A stretch of DNA of 64,000 nucleotides from the NCBI GenBank assembly GCA_964568675.1, contig CAZMQV010000007.1:6067-70066 (forward strand). Direction: 5' to 3'. Position numbers and translations under genes: made by a program. Of this stretch, positions 16,451 to 26,363 are shown piece by piece (within the stretch, counting starts at the first letter, position 1; every line of letters begins with the position of its first letter). Below the pieces are notes generated by a model, which was not told the origin of the DNA, ran no database searches, and worked only from the letters and a program-made list of their open reading frames with translations. This stretch comes from UPXZ01 sp964568675 (GTDB taxonomy: Bacteria > Bacteroidota > Bacteroidia > Bacteroidales > Paludibacteraceae).

Positions 16451-17608
16451 TTACGACTCCTTTTTCTTGTTGAGTTTGAGTTTTCTTGTTAAATATTTCC
16501 TCACCGGCTCGTCGTAAAGCTTCAGTACCAGGTATGCCAAAAGGATATTGCCCACAACTACAAGCAAAGCTATTGGCCAAGCCTGCGAAAAAGTGAGTTC
16601 GTTTTTCCAAACCCAGGCATAAAATAGGTACATAAACGGATAATGAACCACATAGAGCGGATAGGAAATGTCTCCCAGAAATTTATTGATTTTAGTAGAG
16701 CTTTTATCGGTAGTTTTGCCGGAAGCACCTAAATAAACGAGAGCAGGGAAAATAATGATGGTGCAGATTGAATCGTAAATGCCATTCATCCACGGCGACG
16801 AACCATCTCCGATGTATGGAAATGAAAGCAAAATGACAATAAACAAACTGCAAATCCAGAATGCGGCTTTTATTTTTACCGGCTTAAAATTACGCGACAT
16901 GAGCAGCCCAACCGAGAAAGCGAATGACAAACGCAGAAATCCTCCTAAAAGATTGTAGTCGGACATGCTCCAGCCTACACCTAAATGTCCGTAGCCCGAC
17001 AGATTGCCAATAGCAAAAGCCGATAGGCCAAGTCCGGAAATCGCAACAACTACTGTCAGAGCCTTTGTGGACAAGCGGCGCAAAGCCAACGCATACAATA
17101 TATTACCAATGTATTCGAAGAACAACGACCAGATAGGCCCGTTGAGTGGAAACATCTCACCATTACCTCTTACTTCAATTCCCGATTTTGGAGCAGCCGG
17201 AATCAGAAACATGCTGGTAAGCATGGCAAGCATCACCATTGAAATGTGAGTTTTGGTACCATCCCACTTCACACTGCCCTGGATGATGAATGTAATCACA
17301 CCCAATACGACACCCATCACTATCATCGGGTGCAAGCGGATTAATCTACGCTTAATAAAATCTTTTACGCTCATTGTTTTCCAGCGGTCGTCATACGCGT
17401 AGCCTATTACGAACCCGGATAATATAAAGAAAAAATCGACTGCTAAATATCCATGATTGAAATGCTGATCGACAGGGCTTGTGGCAAATGCTTCGAAAAT
17501 GTGATAAAAGATAACCATGAGCGCTGCCACACCTCGCAGTCCATTTAAAATTTCGTAGTGTGGTTTGGTGTCGGAATAGGCCGAAGATGAGATTTTTGAT
17601 TGAATCAT
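16451..17608 (-). CDS. Acyltransferase 3 family membrane protein
   Basis: A 385-residue integral membrane acyltransferase (OafA/Acyl_transf_3 type) with about ten hydrophobic segments. The signature LNGLRGVAALMVIFYHIFEAF is at residues 21-41, and YLAVDFFFILSGFVIGYAY follows. It probably acetylates or acylates a surface glycan or exported carbohydrate; substrate unknown. It stands alone between convergent recN and co-directional thrS. Confidence 0.88.
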   Translation of the reverse strand: MIQSKISSSAYSDTKPHYEILNGLRGVAALMVIFYHIFEAFATSPVDQHFNHGYLAVDFFFILSGFVIGYAYDDRWKTMSVKDFIKRRLIRLHPMIVMGVVLGVITFIIQGSVKWDGTKTHISMVMLAMLTSMFLIPAAPKSGIEVRGNGEMFPLNGPIWSLFFEYIGNILYALALRRLSTKALTVVVAISGLGLSAFAIGNLSGYGHLGVGWSMSDYNLLGGFLRLSFAFSVGLLMSRNFKPVKIKAAFWICSLFIVILLSFPYIGDGSSPWMNGIYDSICTIIIFPALVYLGASGKTTDKSSTKINKFLGDISYPLYVVHYPFMYLFYAWVWKNELTFSQAWPIALLVVVGNILLAYLVLKLYDEPVRKYLTRKLKLNKKKES

Positions 17609-17715
17609 ACGTATTAAAGTAGTGAGATTATTGAATTAGAAATAATGGTTTAAAACGATATTCATTTATTTTCGAAATAAGAATATTGCTTTTTACTTGA
17701 TATTAATGCGAAAAG

Positions 17716-17752
17716 AAAGACCGCCTTCAATCCCTTGCAGGCGGTCTTTTTT
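17716..17752. terminator. Terminator downstream of thrS
   Basis: The stem AAAGACCGCC / GGCGGTCTTT has a 14-nt loop and T-rich flanks on both strands; it lies about 60 bp beyond the thrS stop. Confidence 0.8.
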
Positions 17753-17811
17753 TAATCATCTCTTCGAATAAAAAGTGAGTTATTCGAATTATCTTGAAAT
17801 TAACTTTCGTG

Positions 17812-19761
17812 TCAGAAAGTCAAAGCTTCTTTCATGATTTTGTTTACTTCCGATTGAATCTCAGATGCAAAATCATCAATTGTCAATGTGTATTGGTCGC
17901 CACCACCTTGTTTGCGTACCGAAACTTCGCCGTTTTCAGCGTCTCTTTCACCAACGATAAGCATGTAAGGGATACGTTTCAATTCGTTGTCGCGGATTTT
18001 ACGTCCAATCTTCTCATTGCGTTCATCCACAGTAACACGGATGTCTTGCGCGTCGAGTTTACGAGCAACTTCTTTGGCGTAATCGTTAAACTTTTCGCTA
18101 ATTGGCAGAATCACAACTTGCTCCGGAGTGAGCCAAAGCGGAAATTTTCCGGCAGTATGCTCAATGAGCACAGCTACAAATCGTTCCATCGAGCCGAAAG
18201 GCGCGCGGTGAATCATTACCGGACGGTGCTTTTGATTGTCTTCGCCGGTATATTCCAGCTCAAATCGTTCCGGCAAATTGTAATCCACTTGGATCGTGCC
18301 AAGTTGCCATTTACGCCCGATGGCGTCGCGAACCATAAAGTCGAGTTTCGGTCCATAGAAGGCTGCTTCGCCCAATTCTACATTGGCTTTTACCCCCTTT
18401 TCCTTACAAGCTTCCACGATGGATTGCTCGGCTTTTTCCCAATTTTCATCGCTTCCGATGTATTTTTCTTTGTTATTTGGGTCGCGCAGTGATATCTGCA
18501 CTTCAACATTGCTGAAATCTAACGCTTTGAAAATAATGGTGATGATATCCATCACTTTCAAGAATTCTTCTTTCACCTGATCGGGGCGGCAGAAGATGTG
18601 CGCATCGTCTTGTGTGAAAGAGCGAACACGAGTAAGTCCATGCAACTCTCCGCTTTGTTCGTAGCGATACACAGTACCAAATTCGGCCAAACGAACCGGC
18701 AGATCTTTGTAAGAGCGGGGTTTGTATTTGAATATTTCGCAATGATGCGGGCAATTCATTGGTTTGAGTAGATACTCTTCGCCTTCTTCGGGTGTGTGGA
18801 TTGGCTGAAAAGAATCTTTTCCATATTTAGCAAAGTGTCCGGATGTAACGTAGAGCAGCTTGTTGCCAATATGCGGAGTGATTACTTGTTGGTATTCATA
18901 TTTACGTTGAATGCGTTTGAGAAAATCCTCAAGACGAAGCCGCAGCGCGGTGCCTTTGGGAAGCCACATTGGTAAGCCTTTTCCTACCGTTTCGGAAAAC
19001 ATGAAAAGTTCCAACTCTTTACCGATTTTGCGGTGGTCGCGTTTTTTTGCTTCTTCGAGTAGAATTAAGTATTCGTCAAGCATTTTTTTCTTCGGAAAAG
19101 TGATACCGTAAATGCGGGTGAGCATTTTACGCTTTTCATCGCCTCGCCAATATGCGCCTGCCACACTCAGCATTTTTATCGCTTTGATTTCACTCGTATT
19201 GTTCAAGTGAGGTCCGCGACAAAGGTCGGTAAAGTTACCTTGCGAATATAGGGTAATTGTGCCGTCTTCGAGGTCGGAAATTAGTTCGGTTTTGTATTCA
19301 TCGCCTTTATCTTCGAAAAGTTTCAGTGCTTCAGCTTTCGAAATATCTTTGCGTACAATTGCTTCTTTGCGCGACGCGAGTTCCATCATCTTGTTTTCGA
19401 TGGTTTGCAGGTCGGCTTCTTTGATGACAGCCTCACCCGGATCCACATCATAGTAGAATCCATTTTCTATCGCGGGACCGATTCCGAATTTTATACCGGG
19501 ATATAGTTCCTGAAGTGCCTCAGCCATTAGGTGAGCCGAGCTGTGCCAATAGGCGTGTTTGCCCTCCGCATCGTCCCATTTATACAACACAATGGATGAA
19601 TCACTCGTAATCGGGCGGGAAATATCCCAGGTTTCACCATTTACGCCAATTGACAATACTTCTTTTGCCAAGCGAGGGCTGATGTTTTCTGCAATTTGAA
19701 GTCCGGAGATGCCACTTTCAAATTGGCGAACCGAACCGTCGGGGAATGTAATGTTTATCAT
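17812..19761 (-). CDS. thrS: Threonyl-tRNA synthetase
   Basis: A 649-residue class II synthetase charging tRNA-Thr. TGS domain (MINITFPDGSVRQFESG, 1-60), editing domain (about 65-240, with YWHSSAHLMAEAL: the HSSAH zinc-type motif), catalytic core with MNCPHHCEIFKYKPRSYKDLP (zinc Cys/His), YRYEQSGELHGLTRVRSFTQDD and HRAPFGSMERF, and an anticodon-binding domain (about 545-645). Full length. A TATCTTTG -7 element lies about 50 bp upstream. Confidence 0.98.
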   Translation of the reverse strand: MINITFPDGSVRQFESGISGLQIAENISPRLAKEVLSIGVNGETWDISRPITSDSSIVLYKWDDAEGKHAYWHSSAHLMAEALQELYPGIKFGIGPAIENGFYYDVDPGEAVIKEADLQTIENKMMELASRKEAIVRKDISKAEALKLFEDKGDEYKTELISDLEDGTITLYSQGNFTDLCRGPHLNNTSEIKAIKMLSVAGAYWRGDEKRKMLTRIYGITFPKKKMLDEYLILLEEAKKRDHRKIGKELELFMFSETVGKGLPMWLPKGTALRLRLEDFLKRIQRKYEYQQVITPHIGNKLLYVTSGHFAKYGKDSFQPIHTPEEGEEYLLKPMNCPHHCEIFKYKPRSYKDLPVRLAEFGTVYRYEQSGELHGLTRVRSFTQDDAHIFCRPDQVKEEFLKVMDIITIIFKALDFSNVEVQISLRDPNNKEKYIGSDENWEKAEQSIVEACKEKGVKANVELGEAAFYGPKLDFMVRDAIGRKWQLGTIQVDYNLPERFELEYTGEDNQKHRPVMIHRAPFGSMERFVAVLIEHTAGKFPLWLTPEQVVILPISEKFNDYAKEVARKLDAQDIRVTVDERNEKIGRKIRDNELKRIPYMLIVGERDAENGEVSVRKQGGGDQYTLTIDDFASEIQSEVNKIMKEALTF

Positions 19762-19807
19762 AACAGTTTTTTTTGTTCCTTACAAATGGTTTTTCAAAAA
19801 TAAGCCG

Positions 19808-19815
19808 CAAAGATA
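19808..19815 (-). promoter_or_regulatory. -7 element of thrS
   Basis: TATCTTTG followed by C on the minus strand, between the lacI-type gene and thrS, so thrS need not depend on read-through. Confidence 0.55.
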
Positions 19816-19893
19816 CGGTATTTTGGTATATCTGTTGTTATTCAAATGTATTTTTGTAGTAAATTCGAAAATAGATGTTTTAATTATATTTTT

Positions 19894-20979
19894 TTATTGG
19901 TATTGATTTACATACTCCAAATCGTTGAACTCGTTGTACAAATCAATGGTCTCTTTTGTAATAATATCGAGTGGTAAGATATTTTCTACCACCACCGGTG
20001 TTTTATAAATCAGATGTTCTATTAAGAATTTCATTGCCAGATAACCTTGACGTTCCGGTTTTTGCCCGATTAAGAAATCGATTTGTCCTTCTTTGAGCGC
20101 TTTCACATTGTCGGCGGTCAAGTCCATGCATATTACTTTAATATTGGTGATATTTTTTTGATGCAGGTAGTTTGAAATGATATTGCCGCGTGAGTTAAGT
20201 GCTACGATGCCGCTAATGTTGCGGTTTTGAATAAAGAAATCGTCCAAAAGTTTGTTGTTGGAGTCCGGATTGCTTACCGAGAAGGGTATGTGATGAATTT
20301 TGTTGTCGAGCTTATTCTCTTTCAGGTAATCGTTGAATCCGGTTTTTCGCATGATTGTCGAGTTTGCGCTTTCATTCCCTTTCCGTTTAGCCTGCATAAT
20401 GCCGATGTCGTTGTTGCTTTGCATAATAGCATGTACCAACTTGCACATCAAATAGCCTGAAATATAATGATTAGCCGAAAAATAGGCTAAAGGATTTGTG
20501 TTTTCTACATTGGAATCGACAAATACGAAAGGCGTTTTCTTTTCTGTTAGTTTCCGGCAAAAATCTCTGGTTTCGTTTTGAAAAATCGGACCAATGATAA
20601 CGGCGTCATAATCACGTGCAAGTGCTTCGTCAAAAACTTTTCGGCAAGCGTTGGCGTCATATTGATTATAGCTTGTTTTTTTGCAATTGACCGATATGTT
20701 TTCAAATTCATCCAATGCGCGAAGAATACCTTTGTGAATGCTATCCCAATATTCGCCTGCCGTGAATTTTGGAGAAATAAAAAGTATATTGTAAGTTTTC
20801 TTTAATGAAATGCTTGACATGTGTATATTGGGCTTGTAGTTAAGCTCTCTTAATACACTTTCTACTAATTCTTTGCTTTTGGACGATACGTTGCCCCTAC
20901 CATGCAAAATGCGGTCAACCGTTCCCGATGAAACGCCGGCTTGCTTGGCTATATCTTTTATTCGGATTCTTTTTTGCAT
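19894..20979 (-). CDS. LacI-family transcriptional regulator of the pectin locus
   Basis: A 361-residue LacI/GalR regulator. The N-terminal helix-turn-helix IRIKDIAKQAGVSSGTVDRILHG and the hinge helix VLRELNYKPN are clear. The remainder is a periplasmic-binding-protein fold with YNILFISPKFTAGEYWDSI and the ending FLIEHLIYKTPVVVENILPL. It is divergent from susC across 335 bp. Palindromes of the LacI type (TTGTGNACGTNCACAA) occur upstream of susC, the 39418 gene and uxaC, and are its likely operators. The effector is probably a uronate or unsaturated uronide (inference). It has its own ideal promoter. Confidence 0.93.
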   Translation of the reverse strand: MQKRIRIKDIAKQAGVSSGTVDRILHGRGNVSSKSKELVESVLRELNYKPNIHMSSISLKKTYNILFISPKFTAGEYWDSIHKGILRALDEFENISVNCKKTSYNQYDANACRKVFDEALARDYDAVIIGPIFQNETRDFCRKLTEKKTPFVFVDSNVENTNPLAYFSANHYISGYLMCKLVHAIMQSNNDIGIMQAKRKGNESANSTIMRKTGFNDYLKENKLDNKIHHIPFSVSNPDSNNKLLDDFFIQNRNISGIVALNSRGNIISNYLHQKNITNIKVICMDLTADNVKALKEGQIDFLIGQKPERQGYLAMKFLIEHLIYKTPVVVENILPLDIITKETIDLYNEFNDLEYVNQYQ

Positions 20980-21009
20980 AAATATACATTTTGCTGATTA
21001 TAATTCGGA

Positions 21010-21041
21010 CAAAATTAGAGTTATTATTTTACAAAATCAAA
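21010..21041 (-). promoter_or_regulatory. Promoter of the lacI-type gene
   Basis: On the minus strand TTTG (21038-21041), a 20-bp spacer and TAATTTTG (21010-21017): consensus. Confidence 0.75.
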
Positions 21042-21133
21042 TATGGAATAAAGAAAAATAGGTTTTCATATAATTTCGACGATTACTTAACATTATTTAC
21101 GTATTTAAATTTTTCTCTTTCATAGAATCACCA

Positions 21134-21141
21134 TATTTTTG
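21134..21141 (+). promoter_or_regulatory. -7 element of the susC operon
   Basis: TATTTTTG followed by C; TTTT stands 20 bp upstream. Transcription would start near 21148, just ahead of the operator at 21155. Confidence 0.5.
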
Positions 21142-21154
21142 CAACCGTAATTAA

Positions 21155-21168
21155 TGTGCACGTGCACA
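21155..21168. promoter_or_regulatory. LacI-type operator upstream of susC
   Basis: A perfect 14-bp palindrome TGTGCACGTGCACA, placed about +8 relative to the predicted start, where a bound repressor would block transcription. Related sites lie at 39289 and 47982. Confidence 0.75.
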
Positions 21169-21314
21169 AATTTGAAAAAATATTCTTACATCATCCCCAA
21201 GTCCCTTTGGATTTAAGATGCAATGATTTTATTATTTAACCCAATGTAAGTCTATTCCAAAACTGGAATTAATATCAAATACTTAAAAATAAATATTTTA
21301 CAAAATCTAGTTGT

Positions 21315-24300
21315 ATGAGAACACTAAAAAAACTTTTGTACGTATTCTCTTTCGTGCTATTGGTTTTTTCAGCAAATGTGGCAAACGCGACCACAGCATC
21401 GAATGCTGAAATTCAACAAGCAGAAAAGCAAATTAAAGGAACCGTGAAATCGGAAATAGGCGAGCCGCTTATTGGGGTCTCTGTTCGTTCGTCAGTAACT
21501 ACAAGCGGTGGAACAGTAACAAATCTAAATGGAGAATACAGCCTTACCGTATCGTCTTCGACACGAAGTCTTGTATTTTCTTATGTAGGTATGAAATCCC
21601 AAACTGTCGATATTGATAATCGCGCCACTATCAATGTTACGCTTTCGGAAGATGCGGTGGGATTGAACGAAGTCGTTGCCATTGGTTACGGCACTGTAAG
21701 AAAGAAAGATATCACAGGTTCGGTTTCTTCCGTTAACGCGAAAACACTTTCGCAAGTTCCTGTAGCTTCGCCTACCGAAGCGTTGACGGGTAAAATGGCG
21801 GGTGTGCAAGTAACTACCACCGAAGGCTCACCCGACGCGGAAATGAAAATTCGCGTTCGTGGTGGAGGGTCTATCACCCAAAGCAATGAGCCGTTATTTA
21901 TTGTTGATGGATTCCCGGTATCTTCTATTTCCGATATACCTCCCGGCGATATTGAGTCGATAGATGTGCTGAAAGACGCTTCATCAACTGCTATTTATGG
22001 ATCGCGTGGTGCGAATGGTGTAATTATTGTAACAACGAAATCCGGTCAAGCCGGCAAAATCAACGTTACTTACAATGCTTACGTTGGATTTAAGAAAATT
22101 GCAAAAACACTTGACGTGCTTTCGCCTTATGATTATGCCAAATGGCAGTATGAATTAGCCGCGCTGAAAGGGAGTACCGGTATTTCAGATTACAACGCTT
22201 ATTTTGGCAATTTTCAAGACTTAGATTTATATCAAAACGTTCCGGCTAATGATTGGCAAAATTTGACATTTGGGCGTACCGGCAATACATTCAACCACAG
22301 CTTGAATATAAACGGAGGAACGGACAAATTGAAATATGCTTTCAGCTATTCGCACATTAACGACAAAGCTATTATGCAACAATCAAGTTTCAATCGCGAT
22401 AATTTCAGCTTGAAACTGAACAGTAAAATAACGGATAAACTTTCGCTTGACCTGTCGGGGCGTTATTCGGGTACCAATATCTATGGCGGTGGAGCGAATG
22501 ATACGAAAAGCTCTTATGACACCGACCGCCGTTTGAAGTATTCCGTTATTTACACGCCAATACCTTTGCGTAATCTTGACGAAACAGTAGGTGGCGATGA
22601 TGATGATTTGGGTAACTTGTACCATCCGTTGACATCAATTGATGATAATGCGCGTGAACAAGCTCGAAAAACCTTGAATTTGGGAGCAAGTTTGACTTGG
22701 GAGATTGCGAAAAATCTGAAATTGAGAACAGAAGCCGGAATGGATAACAATACTTATCAAGACAAACGTTATTGGGGGCTTACGACTTATTACATCAAGA
22801 ATGTTCCCGCCTCTACAAACCAAAACAAACCGGCAATACAACTCTTGAACCGAAATGCTGAATCTTTGCGCAGTAGCAATACGATTAGCTATAATTTCAA
22901 AAAACTTCTTCCTGAAAATCATAGTTTGGATATCATGGCAGGACACGAATATGTATTTACCGGACAAAAAACTCTCACGGATATTGTACATGGTTTCCCC
23001 GAAAGCTTTACAGCTAACGATGCTTGGAAATTATCGTCGCAAGGAGTTCCATTCTCAATCGATAATTTTTTCAACGAAGACGATAAATTGTTATCCTATT
23101 TTGGTAGAGCAAATTACGATTATCAAAGTAAATATATCCTAAGCGCGACATTCCGTGCAGATGCTTCATCGCGTTTCAATGATGAGAATAGATGGGGGTA
23201 TTTCCCTTCGGCCGCCGCCGCTTGGCGTATTTCCTCCGAACCATTTATGCGTGGCACTAAAAATTGGTTGGACGACCTAAAACTTCGACTTAGCTATGGA
23301 ACTGCCGGGAATAACAACATCCCTACAGGACAGTTAACTCAAAGTTACAGCTCGAGCGCCACCTCATGGATTAATGGGTTTTTGAACTATTGGGCGCCAT
23401 CAAAAACAATGGCAAACCCGGATTTGAAATGGGAAACAACCATTACAAGAAACCTCGGATTGGACTTTACGGCATTTAATAGCCGTCTAAATGGTTCGAT
23501 AGAAACTTATATCAACACCACAAAAGACTTGTTAATTCGCTTCCCTGTATCCGGAACCGGTTATGACAATCAATATCGAAACATGGGAAATACCGAGAAT
23601 AAAGGTTTTGAGGTAACCGCAAATTGGGTAGCTATTGACAGTAAAAACTTTGGACTGACTTTGAACGGAAATATCGGTTTCAATAAGACGAAAATCACAA
23701 GTTTAGGAATGATGAATGACTTTGGCGCCGAAACATATTGGGCTTCCTCCGAAATTGGAAACGACTATTGGATCGCAGTAGGCGGAGCAGTAGGACAGAT
23801 GTATGGATATCGCTCGGATGGAAGATATGAAGTGAGCGATTTTGAAAGTGTTGACGATAAAGGAAACTGGAAATTAAAAGAAGGAGTAGCTGATGCTTCG
23901 GCGGTGGTAGGTACAATCAGACCGGGAAGCATGAAATTGAAAGATTTGGGAACGGACGGAAAAGTGGGTATCGATGACCGTGAAATAATCGGAGACGCCA
24001 ATCCGGTTCATACCGGAGGTTTCAATTTGAATGCCCGTATTTATAATTTTGACATTGGTGCAGGTTTTAACTGGAGCGTAGGAAATGATGTTTACAATGC
24101 CAATAAAATTGAGTTTACTCAAACCGGTAAATATCAATTCCGGAATATGATTGATTTGATGGCTGATGGAAGTCGCTGGACTAATCTCAAAGTTGATGGA
24201 ACCATATCAAATGACCCTGCCGAATTGACCGAAATGAATAAGAACACCACCTTGTGGTCGCCATATACATCGAGAATGGTTTTCAGCGATTGGGCGGTAG

Positions 24301-24551
24301 AAGACGCTTCGTTCCTCCGATTGAATACGCTGACATTGGGATATACGTTGCCTAAATCTGTTTTGAATGCAGTTAAAATTCAAAATTTGAGATTCTATGT
24401 TACCGGTTACAATGTATTTGTGTTGACCAATTACTCCGGTTACGACCCTGAAGTTTCTACGATGCGGAGCACGAATCTCACCCCGGGAGTTGATTATTCA
24501 GCCTATCCGAAAAGCCGACAAATCGTATTTGGGCTTAATCTAAATTTCTAA
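21315..24551 (+). CDS. susC: SusC/RagA-family TonB-dependent outer-membrane transporter
   Basis: A 1078-residue SusC-type porin. Signal peptide 1-26; a carboxypeptidase-D-like domain (IKGTVKSEIGEPLIGVSV, about 40-115); the TonB region and plug (VVAIGYGTVRKKDITGSVSS; EALTGKMAGVQVTTTEGSP; VDGFPVSSISDIPPGDIESIDVLKDASSTAIYGSRGANG), then a 22-strand barrel ending in an aromatic residue (LNLNF). It imports glycan oligomers with energy from TonB, here presumably pectin fragments. The first gene of the operon, 21 bp ahead of susD, behind a LacI-type operator. Confidence 0.95.
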   Translation: MRTLKKLLYVFSFVLLVFSANVANATTASNAEIQQAEKQIKGTVKSEIGEPLIGVSVRSSVTTSGGTVTNLNGEYSLTVSSSTRSLVFSYVGMKSQTVDIDNRATINVTLSEDAVGLNEVVAIGYGTVRKKDITGSVSSVNAKTLSQVPVASPTEALTGKMAGVQVTTTEGSPDAEMKIRVRGGGSITQSNEPLFIVDGFPVSSISDIPPGDIESIDVLKDASSTAIYGSRGANGVIIVTTKSGQAGKINVTYNAYVGFKKIAKTLDVLSPYDYAKWQYELAALKGSTGISDYNAYFGNFQDLDLYQNVPANDWQNLTFGRTGNTFNHSLNINGGTDKLKYAFSYSHINDKAIMQQSSFNRDNFSLKLNSKITDKLSLDLSGRYSGTNIYGGGANDTKSSYDTDRRLKYSVIYTPIPLRNLDETVGGDDDDLGNLYHPLTSIDDNAREQARKTLNLGASLTWEIAKNLKLRTEAGMDNNTYQDKRYWGLTTYYIKNVPASTNQNKPAIQLLNRNAESLRSSNTISYNFKKLLPENHSLDIMAGHEYVFTGQKTLTDIVHGFPESFTANDAWKLSSQGVPFSIDNFFNEDDKLLSYFGRANYDYQSKYILSATFRADASSRFNDENRWGYFPSAAAAWRISSEPFMRGTKNWLDDLKLRLSYGTAGNNNIPTGQLTQSYSSSATSWINGFLNYWAPSKTMANPDLKWETTITRNLGLDFTAFNSRLNGSIETYINTTKDLLIRFPVSGTGYDNQYRNMGNTENKGFEVTANWVAIDSKNFGLTLNGNIGFNKTKITSLGMMNDFGAETYWASSEIGNDYWIAVGGAVGQMYGYRSDGRYEVSDFESVDDKGNWKLKEGVADASAVVGTIRPGSMKLKDLGTDGKVGIDDREIIGDANPVHTGGFNLNARIYNFDIGAGFNWSVGNDVYNANKIEFTQTGKYQFRNMIDLMADGSRWTNLKVDGTISNDPAELTEMNKNTTLWSPYTSRMVFSDWAVEDASFLRLNTLTLGYTLPKSVLNAVKIQNLRFYVTGYNVFVLTNYSGYDPEVSTMRSTNLTPGVDYSAYPKSRQIVFGLNLNF

Positions 24552-24572
24552 CTATTAAAAAAACATTTTATC

Positions 24573-26342
24573 ATGAAACGATCAATTTTTATATATACAA
24601 TAATATTATTGTTGGGAGGATTAGTTGCCTGCGACATGGAAGCTCCTACTCAATCAACAATGGACGAGTCTGTGATTTTCTCTACTCAGGCATTGGCCGA
24701 AGCCTCTGTTATGGGTATCCATCAATCTTTCTCGGAAACTAATTCCTATCGCGGACGCTACATACCTTATTATGGTATTAATTCGGATGTGGAATGGATT
24801 AATAACGTGCCAATTACTGGAACCGGTATCGCTGATGACGGGAAATATGCGCTAACAGGATTCGACCCCTCTCCAACTAATACTCAGATGAACAATACTA
24901 CAAACGCGTGGGCAAAATTCTATGAAGGAATTGAAAGAGCGAATATGTGTATCAGAGGTTTGAGAAATTATGGCAAAACAGATGGAAATCCGGCAATGGC
25001 GCAGTTGCTTGGCGAGGCGCTGACACTTCGTGCTGTGATTTATCTTGACCTGGTAAAAGGCTGGGGCGATGTGCCGGCAAGATTCGAACCAATTAGTACT
25101 GAAACACTTTATTTGCCACGCGTTGATAGAGATGTGATTTTCAAACAACTTTTGGCTGATTTGGACGAAGCTGCCAACTTGGTTGCATGGCCAAACGCCA
25201 CTACTGTTACTTCCAGCACCGAACGGGTAAATAGAGCATTCGTGAAAGGTTTGCAGGCTCGGATAGCTTTATATGCTTCGGGTTATAGTCAGCGTGCTGA
25301 TGGTTTAAGAAGAAGTAACGACCCGGACTTGAGTGTTCAGAAAATGTACGCGTTAGCTAAAAAATCAACTCTCGAAGTGATTGCAAGTGGAACGGCTACA
25401 TTGGGAGGCTTTGAAGAAAATTTCCGTCTTCTTTGTCTGGATAATGTGAAAGCGGGGAAAGAATCGCTTTGGGAAATTCCCTTCTCGGACGGACGTGGCA
25501 GGGTGCTTTATACATTTGGTGTGAAACATCAGAGCGAAGATCAATACACGGCACAGCCACAAGGTGGCGTAAATGGACCACTGCCAAATCTCTTCTATGA
25601 TTTCGATGTAGATGACAAAAGGCGTGACGTAACTTGTGTTCCTTACGAATGGAGCAAAGGAAATCCGGCAAAACAGCAACTTAGAACGGTTCGTTCCTGG
25701 TGTTTCGGCAAACTTCGTTACGAGTGGATGACTCGTCGGGTTACTTCTACCAACGATGATGGCATCAATTGGCAATACATGCGCTTGGCTGATGTATATC
25801 TGATGGCAGCGGAAGCAGTAAATGAATTAGACGGTCCTGCTGCGGCAGCTCAATACCTGAAACCAATTCTTGATCGCGCCTTGCCCGCTGCTAAGGTAGC
25901 TGCATATTTGCAAGATGCGACAACAAGCAAAGAAAAGTTTTTCAATGCTATTGTTGATCAACGCGCCTTTGAATTTGCAGGAGAGTCCTTGCGTAAAGCC
26001 GATTTGATACGTTGGAATTTGCTGAAAGTGAAATTGGACGAAGCAAAAGTAAAAATGAACGATTTGGCTAACAGACAGGGCGCTTATGCGGATCTTCCGT
26101 TGAAATTATATTTCAAAACCGATAGTAATAATGAAACTTTAGTCATTTATGGACTAAATCATGGAGATACGGATGAAGCCGGTGCATTGCTGGGATATGA
26201 TGGAGTAGCCAACTGGCTTGGAGCAGACAAACTTCCAACCACTCTTATCAATACTTTGTACCAGAAAGACCCAAATCAACATCAATTCTGGCCTATTTGG
26301 CAAACATTTATCGATAGCAGTAACGGACAATTGACTAACTAA
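24573..26342 (+). CDS. susD: SusD/RagB-family glycan-binding lipoprotein
   Basis: A 589-residue lipoprotein: lipobox LGGLVAC with Cys20. The alpha-helical TPR-like SusD fold shows in WAKFYEGIERANMCIRGLR, LLGEALTLRAVIYLDLVKGWGDVP, AFVKGLQARIALYASGYS and WQYMRLADVYLMAAEAVNEL, and in FFNAIVDQRAFEFAGESLRKADLIRWN near the C-terminus. It caps the SusC channel on the cell surface and captures the oligosaccharide. Spacing of 21 bp on both sides shows one transcript with susC and the next gene. Confidence 0.95.
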   Translation: MKRSIFIYTIILLLGGLVACDMEAPTQSTMDESVIFSTQALAEASVMGIHQSFSETNSYRGRYIPYYGINSDVEWINNVPITGTGIADDGKYALTGFDPSPTNTQMNNTTNAWAKFYEGIERANMCIRGLRNYGKTDGNPAMAQLLGEALTLRAVIYLDLVKGWGDVPARFEPISTETLYLPRVDRDVIFKQLLADLDEAANLVAWPNATTVTSSTERVNRAFVKGLQARIALYASGYSQRADGLRRSNDPDLSVQKMYALAKKSTLEVIASGTATLGGFEENFRLLCLDNVKAGKESLWEIPFSDGRGRVLYTFGVKHQSEDQYTAQPQGGVNGPLPNLFYDFDVDDKRRDVTCVPYEWSKGNPAKQQLRTVRSWCFGKLRYEWMTRRVTSTNDDGINWQYMRLADVYLMAAEAVNELDGPAAAAQYLKPILDRALPAAKVAAYLQDATTSKEKFFNAIVDQRAFEFAGESLRKADLIRWNLLKVKLDEAKVKMNDLANRQGAYADLPLKLYFKTDSNNETLVIYGLNHGDTDEAGALLGYDGVANWLGADKLPTTLINTLYQKDPNQHQFWPIWQTFIDSSNGQLTN

Positions 26343-26363
26343 TAAATTTTTAGAATAATTCTT

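Larger units (their letters stand above)
20980..21314. other. Divergent regulatory region lacI/susC
   Basis: 335 bp without a gene. It holds the lacI promoter, the susC -7 box, the operator palindrome and a 147-nt untranslated leader for susC. Confidence 0.7.
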